From contig NZ_KB891925.1 in the NCBI RefSeq assembly GCF_000373585.1, positions 1 to 33,380 on the forward strand: DNA of 33,380 nucleotides, given 5' to 3'. A model generated the notes under the pieces. It searched no databases and was not told the DNA's origin. It saw nothing but the letters and a program-made list of their open reading frames with translations. The DNA comes from Streptomyces sp. MspMP-M5. Lineage in GTDB: Bacteria > Actinomycetota > Actinomycetes > Streptomycetales > Streptomycetaceae. Positions 8,601-15,173 of the stretch are shown here, piece after piece (positions within the stretch are counted from its first letter, which is position 1; the number at the start of each line of letters is the position of its first letter). The position numbers and the translations under genes were made by a program.

Positions 8601-8968
8601 ACGTCGGCAAGGAACTGGCCGATGTCTGGGACGACGACTTCCTGCAATCGCTCGGCGAAGCCGGAAACGTCCGGAGCGACGGGCACGCTCACGCGCGCAT
8701 CGACACCAGCCGCCGCGGCCTGCACATCGGCAGCGAACCGGCTGGTGTCCGGGACGACCTTCACCTTCAGTTGTGCTCGGATGCGGTCCAGCCGCGTCCG
8801 GAGCTGCTCGGTGAAGCCAGTGGCATCTGGGTTGATCTGTACGCCTACCTTGGCGCGCTGCTCGATCCGGTCGAGGTAGCGCTGGAGGGAGGTGGCAAAC
8901 CCTGAGGTGTCGGGCAGGACGCGGATTGCGAGGCGGTCAACTTCGCGTCCGCCGGGGGATCCCGCCAT
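5696..8968 (-). CDS. Tail tape measure protein
   Basis: 1090 residues, by far the longest gene, starting at the ATG at 8968 with AAGGAGGTGA upstream. It sets tail length and is extruded during DNA injection. Residues about 17-276 are ten degenerate repeats of about 26 residues (x-P-D-x-x-G-F then helix then V-x-V-P-V). Residues about 320-560 are Ala/Gly-rich with hydrophobic membrane-like stretches, and 560-950 are long helical arrays (LGQALRVVGQVLAQLG-type). The C-terminus GGPLVSIDTFVAHENQSP is a common ending in Streptomyces phage tape measures. Chaperone genes precede it and dit follows, the standard order. Confidence 0.95.
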   Translation of the reverse strand: MAGSPGGREVDRLAIRVLPDTSGFATSLQRYLDRIEQRAKVGVQINPDATGFTEQLRTRLDRIRAQLKVKVVPDTSRFAADVQAAAAGVDARVSVPVAPDVSGFAERLQEVVVPDIGQFLADVRAAVAGVDARVSVPATPDLSGFGTQLQARLDRFRVQMKVKVAPDTAGFAAGVRAATAGVKAEVNVPVTPDTEGFGERLRAAIDRVRARVKVPVFPDMGTFKDRLRAELSKPIYARAKVPVVPSLTGFASRVRGELRGMGPLPVRVQPTANAAAIARLRAELAHLAPPILVPVRTEGDRRSIANTSSALSRLRSIATGLGGIAGTFGKISAAIGAAVPVAAGLTAALQAMAPAAALAATGIVGMVSAAAALKIGTQGVGDALKDAFDPAKADKFQQALTKLSPSARSFVLALRGMQPEFTALRTAVQQRLFDGLAAQITAAGTVALPVFRRGLVDTAGALNQMGTGVVAAVRQLAANGQLGQALAGASKGLGNLSRVPGQFVTALTQIAVAAAPAFDRVTKAAGGAATRIAAQLSKGLASGQLTAFIDQAIGLIGQLAKVAGNVVGIIGNIFSAAQVSGGGFMATLQSITGAMRTAFASPEVQGGLKALFATMAQLGKTAAPLLGQALRVVGQVLAQLGPPAQTLIKALGAALQPVLRALGPVLASLAGAVGQLVVAFSPLLVAVGKIAAALLPALQPIFGALARVFAALAPVITQLANGIGSFLAPALSGLATIIAKLVKGYADQLVVIFNSLAPIMPQLASAMGTVGVALGQLFTALAPLLPQLTQLGTQLAAKLLPALVPLIPPIANLSAALISMGIGAITQYAIPALQKLITFITGLGRFLAPAIAAVQSVVKGISSLFEWLYDHLVGHSVIPDMVRDIVSWLAGLPGKALSAIAALPGYLAGKAQEAASGFLASVREGIGQAINWLAGVPSMALSALGNVGSLLWNAGASLIQGFIGGIRSMIGSVRSLLGDITDGLTSWKGPPARDARILRPAGRLVLTGFMDGIHASVPALRAQLRGVTDEVAAYQPVFAPQVTPAHGGAAAMTGGPAGGPLVSIDTFVAHENQSPAGIARELAWLAKGRG

Positions 8969-8991
8969 GGCCGCGTCACCTCCTTAACGGT

Positions 8992-9480
8992 TCAGGACGG
9001 TGCGCTGCGGAAGCGCTCGGGAAGCGGTTGCGCCAACGGGTGCTGGGACAGGTCCAGCGGGTCGGCAGACCGCGGCCGGCTCCCTGGGCGGGGGATCGGT
9101 TTCGGCGGTGGGACTGCTTTCTGGCTGTGCGCTTGGGCGACGGCCCAGGCGGTGTGGTGGGCAGCGTCGATGGCGTGGGCCAGCAGGTGTGCGTGGAGGT
9201 CCCAGCCGCGTTCGGCGGGATCGCCGCCGAGAGCGGTGGCGAGGGCGGATCCGGAGGGGAGGTGCTCGACCAGATCGAGGACACGGCGCGGCGCGAGCCG
9301 GCCGCGCCACATGTCGGCCAGGTCCAGGCCGTAGTGGTGTTGGAGGTCGGCGCGTAGTGCGGCGCCGTGTCCTTGGGCGATCAGTTGGCCGAGCTGGAGG
9401 CTTCCGGGGCCTGGGTGCCGCTCTGCCAGCGCTCGATCAGGTTCATCACCAGGCCCGGCTCCCAGGAGGCGAGTTCGGGT
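8992..9480 (-). CDS. Tail assembly chaperone, frameshift-dependent second part (gpT-like)
   Basis: This frame is open from just after a TGA at 9481-9483 to the stop at 8992. Its characteristic segment, ALRADLQHHYGLDLADMWRG then LAPRRVLDLVEHLPSGSALA, starts well before the first ATG (9312). No ATG, GTG or TTG lies in frame between 9480 and 9312. It is therefore probably made as a -1 frameshift extension of the gene ending at 9381, as with lambda gpG/gpGT. The near-slippery heptamer GGGCCTG lies at 9450-9456 in the overlap. The fusion would be about 245 residues. The tail end is Pro/Arg-rich. The exact slip site is not proven. Confidence 0.72.
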   Translation of the reverse strand, partial: TRTRLLGAGPGDEPDRALAERHPGPGSLQLGQLIAQGHGAALRADLQHHYGLDLADMWRGRLAPRRVLDLVEHLPSGSALATALGGDPAERGWDLHAHLLAHAIDAAHHTAWAVAQAHSQKAVPPPKPIPRPGSRPRSADPLDLSQHPLAQPLPERFRSAPS

Positions 9481-9734
9481 TCAAGAACTGCGGAGTCGTC
9501 GGCGACCGTGAGCAGGAGCCGGCGCATGGCGTCGATGACGGCGGCGAGCCGGTTCTCCGCGCCGGCCGCGGTGATCTCGCTGAGTAGCTGCTCGACGGCG
9601 GTGTAGTCGTCCTTGGCGAGCATGAGCATCGACCGCAGCCCGACCACGGCGCCGGAGTCCAGGAGCAGGGGCACGGCCTCGTACGTCGTCTGGGCTTCGG
9701 CGCGCAGTGCTGCTATCGAGAGGGGTTCGGCCAT
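9381..9734 (-). CDS. Tail assembly chaperone, first part (gpG-like)
   Basis: 117 residues from ATG at 9734. It is mostly helical (MAEPLSIAALRAEAQTTYEA, LLSEITAAGAENRLAAVIDA) and ends WEPGLVMNLIERWQSGTQAP plus a short Ser/Ala tail. Size, helical character and position between the major tail and tape-measure genes are those of gpG-type chaperones, which coat the tape measure during tail assembly. Its 3' end overlaps the -1 frame that encodes the gpT-like extension. Confidence 0.82.
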   Translation of the reverse strand: MAEPLSIAALRAEAQTTYEAVPLLLDSGAVVGLRSMLMLAKDDYTAVEQLLSEITAAGAENRLAAVIDAMRRLLLTVADDSAVLEPELASWEPGLVMNLIERWQSGTQAPEASSSAN

Positions 9735-9770
9735 AACGGCGGTTCTCCTTGGGAGGGGTGTGGGGCGACG

Positions 9771-10340
9771 TCAGGAATGGGGGCCGGAGCTGGCGACCGC
9801 GGCCCATTCGCCGATGGCGCCGCCGATGGTGGAGGACCCGAGGAAGGTGGCGACGATGGGGAAGGACCAGAACTTGGTCGCGTCCATCTTCACCGCGTCG
9901 GATCCGAGCAGCGAGGTGCGCGGGTGCCACAGCGGCACCATGTGCGCACCGTCTATGACGATGAACAGCAGGGCGCCGACCTGCGGTTCGGGTCGGGCGG
10001 GGATGCGGAAGGATCCGTCGGGTTGCACTGCTTCGTGGCCGGCGCCGAAGTAGAGCCGGTAGGTGTCGGCGGTGGCCTGCACGGAGTTGAACGTGACGGA
10101 GTACGTCACGTCGGGGCTGGTCTGGCGCAGCTTGGCGTTCTGCCACGTGCCGACGGTTTCGGGCTTGTCGCCGTCCCGGCCGAACTCCGGCAAGTCGTCC
10201 AGTGACGTGTGGCCGATGTTGTTCCAACCGGGGCCCGGGTTGCGCGGGTCGGTGATGGCGGTGGGCTTGGGCGTGTCGGGATCGGCGAGGTGGATGAAGC
10301 CGGAGCCCGGGATGATGGCGGCTTCGTCGATGAGGGGCAT
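9771..10340 (-). CDS. Major tail (tube) protein
   Basis: 189 residues from ATG at 10340, preceded by AAGGAGGTTGATTTCACC. Features include MPLIDEAAIIPGSGFIHLAD, GPGWNNIGHTSLDDLPEFGR, LRQTSPDVTYSVTFNSVQAT and VGALLFIVIDGAHMVPLWHP. This is the beta-rich pattern of actinophage tail tube proteins of the gpV/phi13 type, which stack as hexameric rings. It is followed by the chaperone genes. The gene before it (10453-11109) is foreign to this module; without it the tail terminator would directly precede the tube gene. Confidence 0.88.
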   Translation of the reverse strand: MPLIDEAAIIPGSGFIHLADPDTPKPTAITDPRNPGPGWNNIGHTSLDDLPEFGRDGDKPETVGTWQNAKLRQTSPDVTYSVTFNSVQATADTYRLYFGAGHEAVQPDGSFRIPARPEPQVGALLFIVIDGAHMVPLWHPRTSLLGSDAVKMDATKFWSFPIVATFLGSSTIGGAIGEWAAVASSGPHS

Positions 10341-10372
10341 GGTGAAATCAACCTCCTTGACAGAAATAAGTA

Positions 10373-10397
10373 ATGGCCACTTTCATCAAGTGGCCAT
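10373..10397 (-). terminator. Terminator-like hairpin after the HEPN-like gene
   Basis: On the - strand ATGGCCACTT and AAGTGGCCAT form a perfect 10-bp stem with a 5-nt loop, followed by TTACTTATTTC. It sits 56 bp after the stop of the HEPN-like gene and 33 bp before the major tail start. An intrinsic terminator inside a late structural operon is unexpected. It fits a cargo gene that carries its own transcription signals. Confidence 0.7.
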
Positions 10398-10452
10398 AAA
10401 CGAGGTTCTCTGTGGAGTTGCGGGAGTCAGGAGAAGCCTGAATTACTTGACG

Positions 10453-11109
10453 CTAGCTCTTCTCCAATTTCGCTTGCTCCAACATGATCGCAATGGATCC
10501 GGCCCTATACAGAGCTTCGTCGGCAACTTCGTCGTCGAGTGTCCACTGGGGGCCATCCGCCTCCCAGTAGGGGTCCACATCATCAAGGAGCCTGTGGGCG
10601 AAAGAGTTGCGGCGATCACGAAGCCACTTGAGGTGCTCGTTGAAGACATCGGCCTTGTCCTCACCGATCCAACGTTCGGCAAGGGTCTCTGCCTTCCTCG
10701 TCAGGCCAGCCCGGCGCAGACGTTCATCGTTTGGCTGGTCCAGCAACTGGTTCATGAGCGATTCCAGTGCAGCCACGGCAGCCACGAGGATTACACCAGA
10801 ACTGATACCCCTAGCGTCACGGTCCAACAGATGCAGCGACTCGTTGAGCACTTGGTCGCTTTCAGTCTCCCAGCCCGAAACTCTGTGTTCGCCGGAATGC
10901 CGAATCTCCCGGAGCTCCGCCAATTCCGAGTCGATACTTCCATTCATCTGGCGTCGCATCCAAGCAAGGGCAGCCAGTCGTTGCTGGAAGATCAGGAACT
11001 CTATTATCTGGGCATCGGGGTAGTAATCTGACGCCGCAAATATGGGGTAAGTGTCCTCCAGTTCGCTGTCGGTGTCCTCATCGCTCTCGTGTCCCTCGGC
11101 GACGTCCAT
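10453..11109 (-). CDS. HEPN-like protein, candidate cargo RNase/defence gene
   Basis: 218 residues from ATG at 11109 with GAAGGAGGG upstream. The protein is acidic at the N-terminus (residues 1-20) and then all-helical. FNEHLKWLRDRRNSFAHRLL contains R167-N-S-F-A-H172, an exact RNxxxH motif, the catalytic signature of HEPN ribonucleases. Another helix (VILVAAVAALESLMNQLLDQ, 107-126) would form the other half of the HEPN bundle. It separates the tail terminator from the major tail gene, where siphophages carry no conserved gene. Its codons look less GC-rich than its neighbours', and a hairpin follows it. I infer a lysogen-expressed cargo gene, perhaps abortive-infection or exclusion. No nucleotidyltransferase partner lies beside it. 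Confidence 0.6.
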   Translation of the reverse strand: MDVAEGHESDEDTDSELEDTYPIFAASDYYPDAQIIEFLIFQQRLAALAWMRRQMNGSIDSELAELREIRHSGEHRVSGWETESDQVLNESLHLLDRDARGISSGVILVAAVAALESLMNQLLDQPNDERLRRAGLTRKAETLAERWIGEDKADVFNEHLKWLRDRRNSFAHRLLDDVDPYWEADGPQWTLDDEVADEALYRAGSIAIMLEQAKLEKS

Positions 11110-11160
11110 CGCCCTCCTTCGCTTGGCTCAAACCTTCAGGATCAATGAACAGGTCCTGCG

Positions 11161-11184
11161 GTGCACGCGAGTTTCGCAGTGCAC
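11161..11184. repeat. Inverted repeat upstream of the HEPN-like gene
   Basis: GTGCACGCG and CGCAGTGCAC pair (one bulged base) around a 5-nt loop, about 50 bp before the HEPN-like start codon and 11 bp after the stop of the tail terminator gene. There is no T-rich tail, so an operator or weak terminator is equally possible. No convincing -35/-10 pair was found between it and 11109. Confidence 0.4.
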
Positions 11185-11194
11185 AAGAGTTGGC

Positions 11195-11614
11195 TCAAGA
11201 TGCGGGCCGAGCGGTGAGTCTGTAGGTGGCTTGGAACCGGAAGAGGTCGGTACCGGGGGTGGGATGGCTGTCACGGATCTCGGCCGGTCCTGAGGTCTCG
11301 CCCTGAAAGTGGGAGAGGTAGCCTCCAGCGTCGGTGTAGGAGAACTGGGCGGCGCAGGCGTCGAAGAGGACCGCGCGGGCCTGCCGCGCCAGGTAGTGGG
11401 CGGCGCGCCGGTCGCCGGCCGCAGCCTGCACATCGATGAGGGCAGCGTCCAGGCCACGGGGATCCGGTGCGGCGCCGGCCACCCGGCGCGCCACCACCAG
11501 CGGCAGGTGCTCCGCCCAGTCATCCGGCCACAGCGTGAACACCTTCGCCTGCGGGAGCTCGGCGGTAAGCGCGGCCCGCACCAGCTCGTCAATGTCGGGG
11601 AGAACGGGTGTCAT
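11195..11614 (-). CDS. Tail terminator protein
   Basis: 139 residues. MTPVLPDIDELVRAALTAEL, then LPLVVARRVAGAAPDPRGLD, then ARQARAVLFDACAAQFSYTD and LFRFQATYRLTARP match the small alpha/beta tail-terminator/tail-completion proteins (lambda gpU-like role) of actinophages. They cap the tail tube and join it to the head. The ATG at 11614 overlaps the previous stop (ATGA). The order stopper, connector, terminator, tube is standard once the HEPN-like gene is set aside. Confidence 0.78.
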   Translation of the reverse strand: MTPVLPDIDELVRAALTAELPQAKVFTLWPDDWAEHLPLVVARRVAGAAPDPRGLDAALIDVQAAAGDRRAAHYLARQARAVLFDACAAQFSYTDAGGYLSHFQGETSGPAEIRDSHPTPGTDLFRFQATYRLTARPAS

Positions 11615-11895
11615 GCCTGGCCCGCCTCGATGGCGTGGATCCCCTCAACGAAGCGGCCGTTGGCCGCGGTGTGGCCATAGTTGATCGCCAGGATCTCCGG
11701 ATGAGCGATGGAGACGGTGGCGTCGGTGGCGTTCGTCTCCACGCGCAGTGAAGCACGGAGGCGGCCTGTGCGGACGTGGCTATCGACCACGGCTTGCACG
11801 CGGGCGGCTCGGGCTTCCAGTTCGGCACGTACCACTGCGCGGACGGCGGCAAGGTGCGCGATTTGGGCATCAAGTGAGGGACTGACGCGGGCCAT
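11611..11895 (-). CDS. Head-tail connector/neck protein (HK97 gp10 or DUF5403-like)
   Basis: 94 residues from ATG at 11895, with AGGAGGTGACCCC in front. A long first helix (LDAQIAHLAAVRAVVRAELE) leads into a beta region, VRTGRLRASLRVETNATDAT, then SIAHPEILAINYGHTAANGR. The 'HxxTGxLxxS...Y...vEyG' logic is that of HK97 gp10-like and DUF5403 neck proteins. ATGA overlap with the tail terminator gene and a 4-bp gap from the previous gene support co-translation. The exact family is uncertain. Confidence 0.7.
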   Translation of the reverse strand: MARVSPSLDAQIAHLAAVRAVVRAELEARAARVQAVVDSHVRTGRLRASLRVETNATDATVSIAHPEILAINYGHTAANGRFVEGIHAIEAGQA

Positions 11896-11899
11896 GGGG

Positions 11900-12214
11900 T
11901 CACCTCCTGCGGATGATCGCGGTGTCGTGCCGGGTGCGGGGCGAGCCACGGTGGCGGGCCGGTTCCCCGACAACGGTCCAGGTCTGGCCGCGCCACACCA
12001 CCCGGGACCACGGGCCCGCGGGCAGGGCGCGGGCGATGACCCGGTAGGTGGTGGTGACGAGGTAGCCGCTTTCGGGGTAGTCGGTGGAGGTCACCGGCTG
12101 GACGCGGCAGCGCACAGTGACCGGCGCCCCCTCGGGACCGCGGGTACCGTCCGGCAGCACCGGTCCAGCCGGATAGATGACGACCTCCTCAGGCCCGCGG
12201 TCGAGCAGGCTCAC
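11900..12214 (-). CDS. Head-closure (stopper) protein
   Basis: 104 residues from a GTG at 12214 that overlaps the previous TGA (GTGA). GTG at 12220 or 12223 in the same frame is possible. The sequence is almost all beta: RGPEEVVIYPAGPVLPDGTR, then RCRVQPVTSTDYPESGYLVT, then YRVIARALPAGPWSRVVWRG and QTWTVVGEPARHRGSPRTRH. Short beta-barrel proteins of this kind next to the adaptor are head-closure/stopper proteins (SPP1 gp16/lambda FII role). The call rests on position and the 'W.G..W.V.G.P' ending. Confidence 0.7.
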   Translation of the reverse strand: MSLLDRGPEEVVIYPAGPVLPDGTRGPEGAPVTVRCRVQPVTSTDYPESGYLVTTTYRVIARALPAGPWSRVVWRGQTWTVVGEPARHRGSPRTRHDTAIIRRR

Positions 12215-12642
12215 TCGCACCACCACCCCGGCCACGGCGGCTCGACCGGGCAATCACACGGCCCGCGATGGCGCCGGCAGCGGCGCCGGGGGTTGGTGGG
12301 GGCGATGGTGAAGGCACCTTTGTTGATCCCGAGCATGGTGAGCTCGTCGGGCAGCAGGGTCAGGAAGCCGGCCGCGGCGCGGGAGTCGAACTGGTACGAG
12401 TAGTCGCCATCCCCCTCGGCGCGGTAGCCGTCGGGGTTGCGGGCAACGCGAGCGACCATGGACGCCTCGATGAAGTCCACCGTGGCCGCGGTCACCTGCC
12501 CGCAGGCGATGCGCCGGTCCAGGTCCCGGACCCGGCCGCGCAGGTACGTCTCGGCCTGCGTGATCAGAGCCTGAATCTGCTCGTCGCTGAGGTCGGTGCC
12601 TTCGGGCAATAGCGCCTTGACCTGCTCAACGGTCGCCGTCAC
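12211..12642 (-). CDS. Head-tail adaptor protein
   Basis: 143 residues from GTG at 12642, overlapping the end of the glycosyltransferase gene by 17 bp. Helical N-terminus VEQVKALLPEGTDLSDEQIQ, ALITQAETYLRGRVRDLDRR, then VDFIEASMVARVARNPDGYR and DYSYQFDSRAAAGFLTLLPD. The 'IEASMVARVARNPDGYRAEG.G.Y' segment is typical of actinophage adaptors (HK97 gp6/SPP1 gp15 role), which dock under the portal. The Arg/Cys/Pro-rich C-terminus is also common in them. Confidence 0.82.
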   Translation of the reverse strand: MTATVEQVKALLPEGTDLSDEQIQALITQAETYLRGRVRDLDRRIACGQVTAATVDFIEASMVARVARNPDGYRAEGDGDYSYQFDSRAAAGFLTLLPDELTMLGINKGAFTIAPTNPRRRCRRHRGPCDCPVEPPWPGWWCE

Positions 12643-13657
12643 CGCCGCGCCTCCGCTCTCCCAGGGCTTCGACGGCCTCGGCCCAGACCTTGAGGTCGGC
12701 CGCCGGGTCCAGTTCGGCGGACCGTTCCAGCGCACGGGCGGACGCCTGCGCCCATGCGTCCGGCTCCAACACGGTGGACAAGACCGACAGCCAGGCATCG
12801 AGGTCGTCCCGGTCGGCGAAGATGCCCGCATGGCCGAGGGACTCAGCCAGCCCCGGTGTGGGGTGGGCGACCACGGGGATGCCGGAGGCCAGTGCCTCCA
12901 CTCCGACCCGACCCCAGGACTCATACGAGCTGGGCATCAGGACCAGGCAGGACCGGGCATAGACGCGGTCGCGCATCTGGTGCCCGGGAACCTGCTCGAT
13001 GATCTCCAGATTGGGAAGCGGCTGAGGTGGGCGGACCTGGTCCCCGTAGGCACCGAGCACGCCGAGGAACTTGGTCTCGGGCATGCGGGCGGCGATCCGC
13101 CAGAACAGGTCCCCGCCCTTCTCGGCGTTGAGGTTGACCAGGGTGACGCACTCCCCCGGCGTGGTGCGGTACTCCTCCGCGAACACCGGGGGCCGCACGA
13201 TCGCGGTCGCCTTCGGGCGGGCGTGGTCGGCGATCTCGCCGTAGAACACCTCGGCCTCGGTTTCCATCCAGTGCGAGTTGTAGACGGCGAGATCGACGCC
13301 GGCGGCGTGCCGGAACGTGGGCGCGTGGGTGTTGTGGCAGACGGCGACCATCGGAACCCGGTACTCGCGGGCCAGCGAGGCGACCGGCGGCACGTTCTCC
13401 AGATGGGAGAGCAGCACATCGGATTTGCGGGCGTGGGCGGCGAAGTCGATGCGGGCCTGGAACGGGATGACCTGCACGCCGTCGAGGTCGTAGCGGTGTG
13501 GGATCGGCCCGTACCGGGACAGCCACACCGTCACCTCGTGGCCGCGCTCGACCAGGACGCGGAGCATGGAGTGAAGCATCCATTCCCCGCCCGCGTTGTG
13601 GGCGGGCGGGTAGGCGTGCACCCGGGCCGTGATCTTCAGCGGGCGGGGATCGGCCAT
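12626..13657 (-). CDS. GT4-type glycosyltransferase in the head module
   Basis: 343 residues. GT-B fold: N-terminal acceptor domain with PPAHNAGGEWMLHSMLRVLV (about 17-36, the glycine loop), HNTHAPTFRHAAGVDLAVYN (108-127), and a C-terminal donor domain with VTLVNLNAEKGGDLFWRIAA (171-190) and SSYESWGRVGVEALASGIPV, giving the E246-x7-E254 motif of GT4 enzymes. It should transfer a sugar from a nucleotide-sugar donor. It lies between the major capsid and adaptor genes (1-nt overlap with the capsid stop), so capsid or tail glycosylation is a likely job, as known for some mycobacteriophage virions. That target is inference. Confidence 0.88.
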   Translation of the reverse strand: MADPRPLKITARVHAYPPAHNAGGEWMLHSMLRVLVERGHEVTVWLSRYGPIPHRYDLDGVQVIPFQARIDFAAHARKSDVLLSHLENVPPVASLAREYRVPMVAVCHNTHAPTFRHAAGVDLAVYNSHWMETEAEVFYGEIADHARPKATAIVRPPVFAEEYRTTPGECVTLVNLNAEKGGDLFWRIAARMPETKFLGVLGAYGDQVRPPQPLPNLEIIEQVPGHQMRDRVYARSCLVLMPSSYESWGRVGVEALASGIPVVAHPTPGLAESLGHAGIFADRDDLDAWLSVLSTVLEPDAWAQASARALERSAELDPAADLKVWAEAVEALGERRRGGDGDR

Positions 13658-14637
13658 CAGCTACCGCCGCCCTTGCCGGTCAGGGTGACGAACGCCTTCG
13701 GGTTGCCGACGACGAATCCGAAGTACGCCTCGGCCAGGAGCAGGACGAGGTTCTCCTGGAACGCGGAGTGCCAGACACCGTCGGTGTCCACGTAGCCGGC
13801 TTCGGTGGAGATCTTGAGGGTGATGTCCATACCGACGCCGTACGCGCACTGGCCGAAGTCCCCGGCGATCAGGCGCAGCCCGGTGTCGCGGGCGCCGCTC
13901 TGCCGGATGACCTTCCCGGAGATGCCTCGGCTGTAGGAGAGCGGCAGGCCCACCAGGGAGCCGGACCCGACCGCGCCGACGCCGGGGGTGGTGGTGTCCA
14001 CGAAGATGGGGCGGCCGTTGACGTCGGTGGCCAGCAGCAGCTCCGGGCGCAGTCGCGGGTCGCCGGCCCAGCCAGTCACGTCGTACCCCTCGGACGGGTG
14101 ATCCGGGTCGTCGTCCCCGTCCACCACCAACTTCATACCGGCGACCAGGTCGGCCCAGATGCCGCCCTTGTTCTGCGGCGCGGTGCCGAGCTGGACGGTG
14201 TAGGGGGTCGCGGTAAGGAAGTCTGCGAACGGGCCGACGCCGCCGGTGGGCGTCTTGCCGTGGATCGCGGCCAGGTCGAAGGCACGGGCGAGGGCCTTGG
14301 GAAGGTCCTGCTGGATCTGCGTGTAGAGGCCGGCCGCATTGCTGTTGGCGACCTCCTGGGAGACCGGCACCAGGCAGGCGACCTTCTTCCCCTGCATGGT
14401 CTTGACACCCATGCCCGCGGTGCCGGTGGGCTTGGGGCCGCCCTCATCGACCCAGCCGGCGACCGGCAGATCCATCGGGACGGGGATGGCGGTCTGCGCG
14501 GTCATGGACAGCGGCACCTTGCGGGCCAGACTCATGACCGCGGACTCCTCCACCGCCCGGTCGAAAATCGGGGTCGTGATCTCCGGCGGCAGGAGAATCT
14601 GCTCGATGGCGGAAAGCTTTACCGGGGGTGCAGCCAT
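13657..14637 (-). CDS. Major capsid protein (HK97 fold)
   Basis: 326 residues. KLSAIEQILLPPEITTPIFD, AVEESAVMSLARKVPLSMTA, PVPMDLPVAGWVDEGGPKPT and KVACLVPVSQEVANSNAAGL show the usual order of N-arm, E-loop/P-domain and spine helix of HK97-type capsid proteins. The end ENLVLLLAEAYFGFVVGNPK, AFVTLTGKGG is the A-domain/P-domain return seen in many actinophages. No N-terminal protease-cleaved delta domain is present; the separate scaffold gene just upstream replaces it. Confidence 0.94.
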   Translation of the reverse strand: MAAPPVKLSAIEQILLPPEITTPIFDRAVEESAVMSLARKVPLSMTAQTAIPVPMDLPVAGWVDEGGPKPTGTAGMGVKTMQGKKVACLVPVSQEVANSNAAGLYTQIQQDLPKALARAFDLAAIHGKTPTGGVGPFADFLTATPYTVQLGTAPQNKGGIWADLVAGMKLVVDGDDDPDHPSEGYDVTGWAGDPRLRPELLLATDVNGRPIFVDTTTPGVGAVGSGSLVGLPLSYSRGISGKVIRQSGARDTGLRLIAGDFGQCAYGVGMDITLKISTEAGYVDTDGVWHSAFQENLVLLLAEAYFGFVVGNPKAFVTLTGKGGGS

Positions 14638-14672
14638 AACTGGCCCTCACTTTGCAAAGGTTGGGGCGCGCG

Positions 14673-15173
14673 TCAGCGCAGCCGGGTCTGGATGATCTGG
14701 GCGAACCTGTCCGCCGGGGACAGCGGCGCGGGATCGCCGCCGCCCTGGAGGCGGTCGGGGCGGGGCGGACGGCCGGCGGCCGGGGCCAGCTCTGCGAGCG
14801 CCTTGGCGTCCTGCTCCATCGCTTCCTCGTCCTCCCCCTGGATGCGGGCAACGAGGGCCTCGGGGAGGTGGTACTTGCGGCCCAGCCGCTCGCGGGTCAG
14901 CTGCTGCTCGGTCTCCGCGAGGCGGTCGTGGGCGAGCTGAATGGCGGCCTTGGCCTCGTCGGGGTCGGCCATCCCTGCCAGCTGGTCTTTGAGCTCGCGG
15001 AGTTCGATGCGGCGCCGTGCCGCCTCGTCCCGGGCGCGGGAAAGCTCACTGCGTACCCAATCCGGGAGCGTCGCTTCATCGTTGCCCGGGGCCGGCTCCG
15101 GCGGTTCGGCATGGGCGGTTTCGTCGGGCGGTGGGGTCTCCGGGGTGGCCGGTGTTTCCTGCGCGTCAGTCAT
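14673..15173 (-). CDS. Capsid scaffolding protein
   Basis: 166 residues from ATG at 15173 (ATGA overlap with the MuF-like gene). Acidic Pro/Thr/Glu-rich N-terminus (residues 1-35), a long helix or coiled coil (LPDWVRSELSRARDEAARRR, IELRELKDQLAGMADPDEAK, QLAHDRLAETEQQLTRERLG), and a basic C-terminus RFAQIIQTRLR that would bind capsid. This composition, and the position directly before the capsid gene, are diagnostic of phage scaffolds. The frame stays open much further upstream, but that part overlaps the MuF-like gene and is a shadow. Confidence 0.88.
   Translation of the reverse strand: MTDAQETPATPETPPPDETAHAEPPEPAPGNDEATLPDWVRSELSRARDEAARRRIELRELKDQLAGMADPDEAKAAIQLAHDRLAETEQQLTRERLGRKYHLPEALVARIQGEDEEAMEQDAKALAELAPAAGRPPRPDRLQGGGDPAPLSPADRFAQIIQTRLR

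Noticed and set aside
10453..11109. HEPN-like gene as a toxin with a neighbouring antitoxin
   Set aside because: Both neighbours are clear tail genes; no antitoxin-sized gene or nucleotidyltransferase motif lies beside it.
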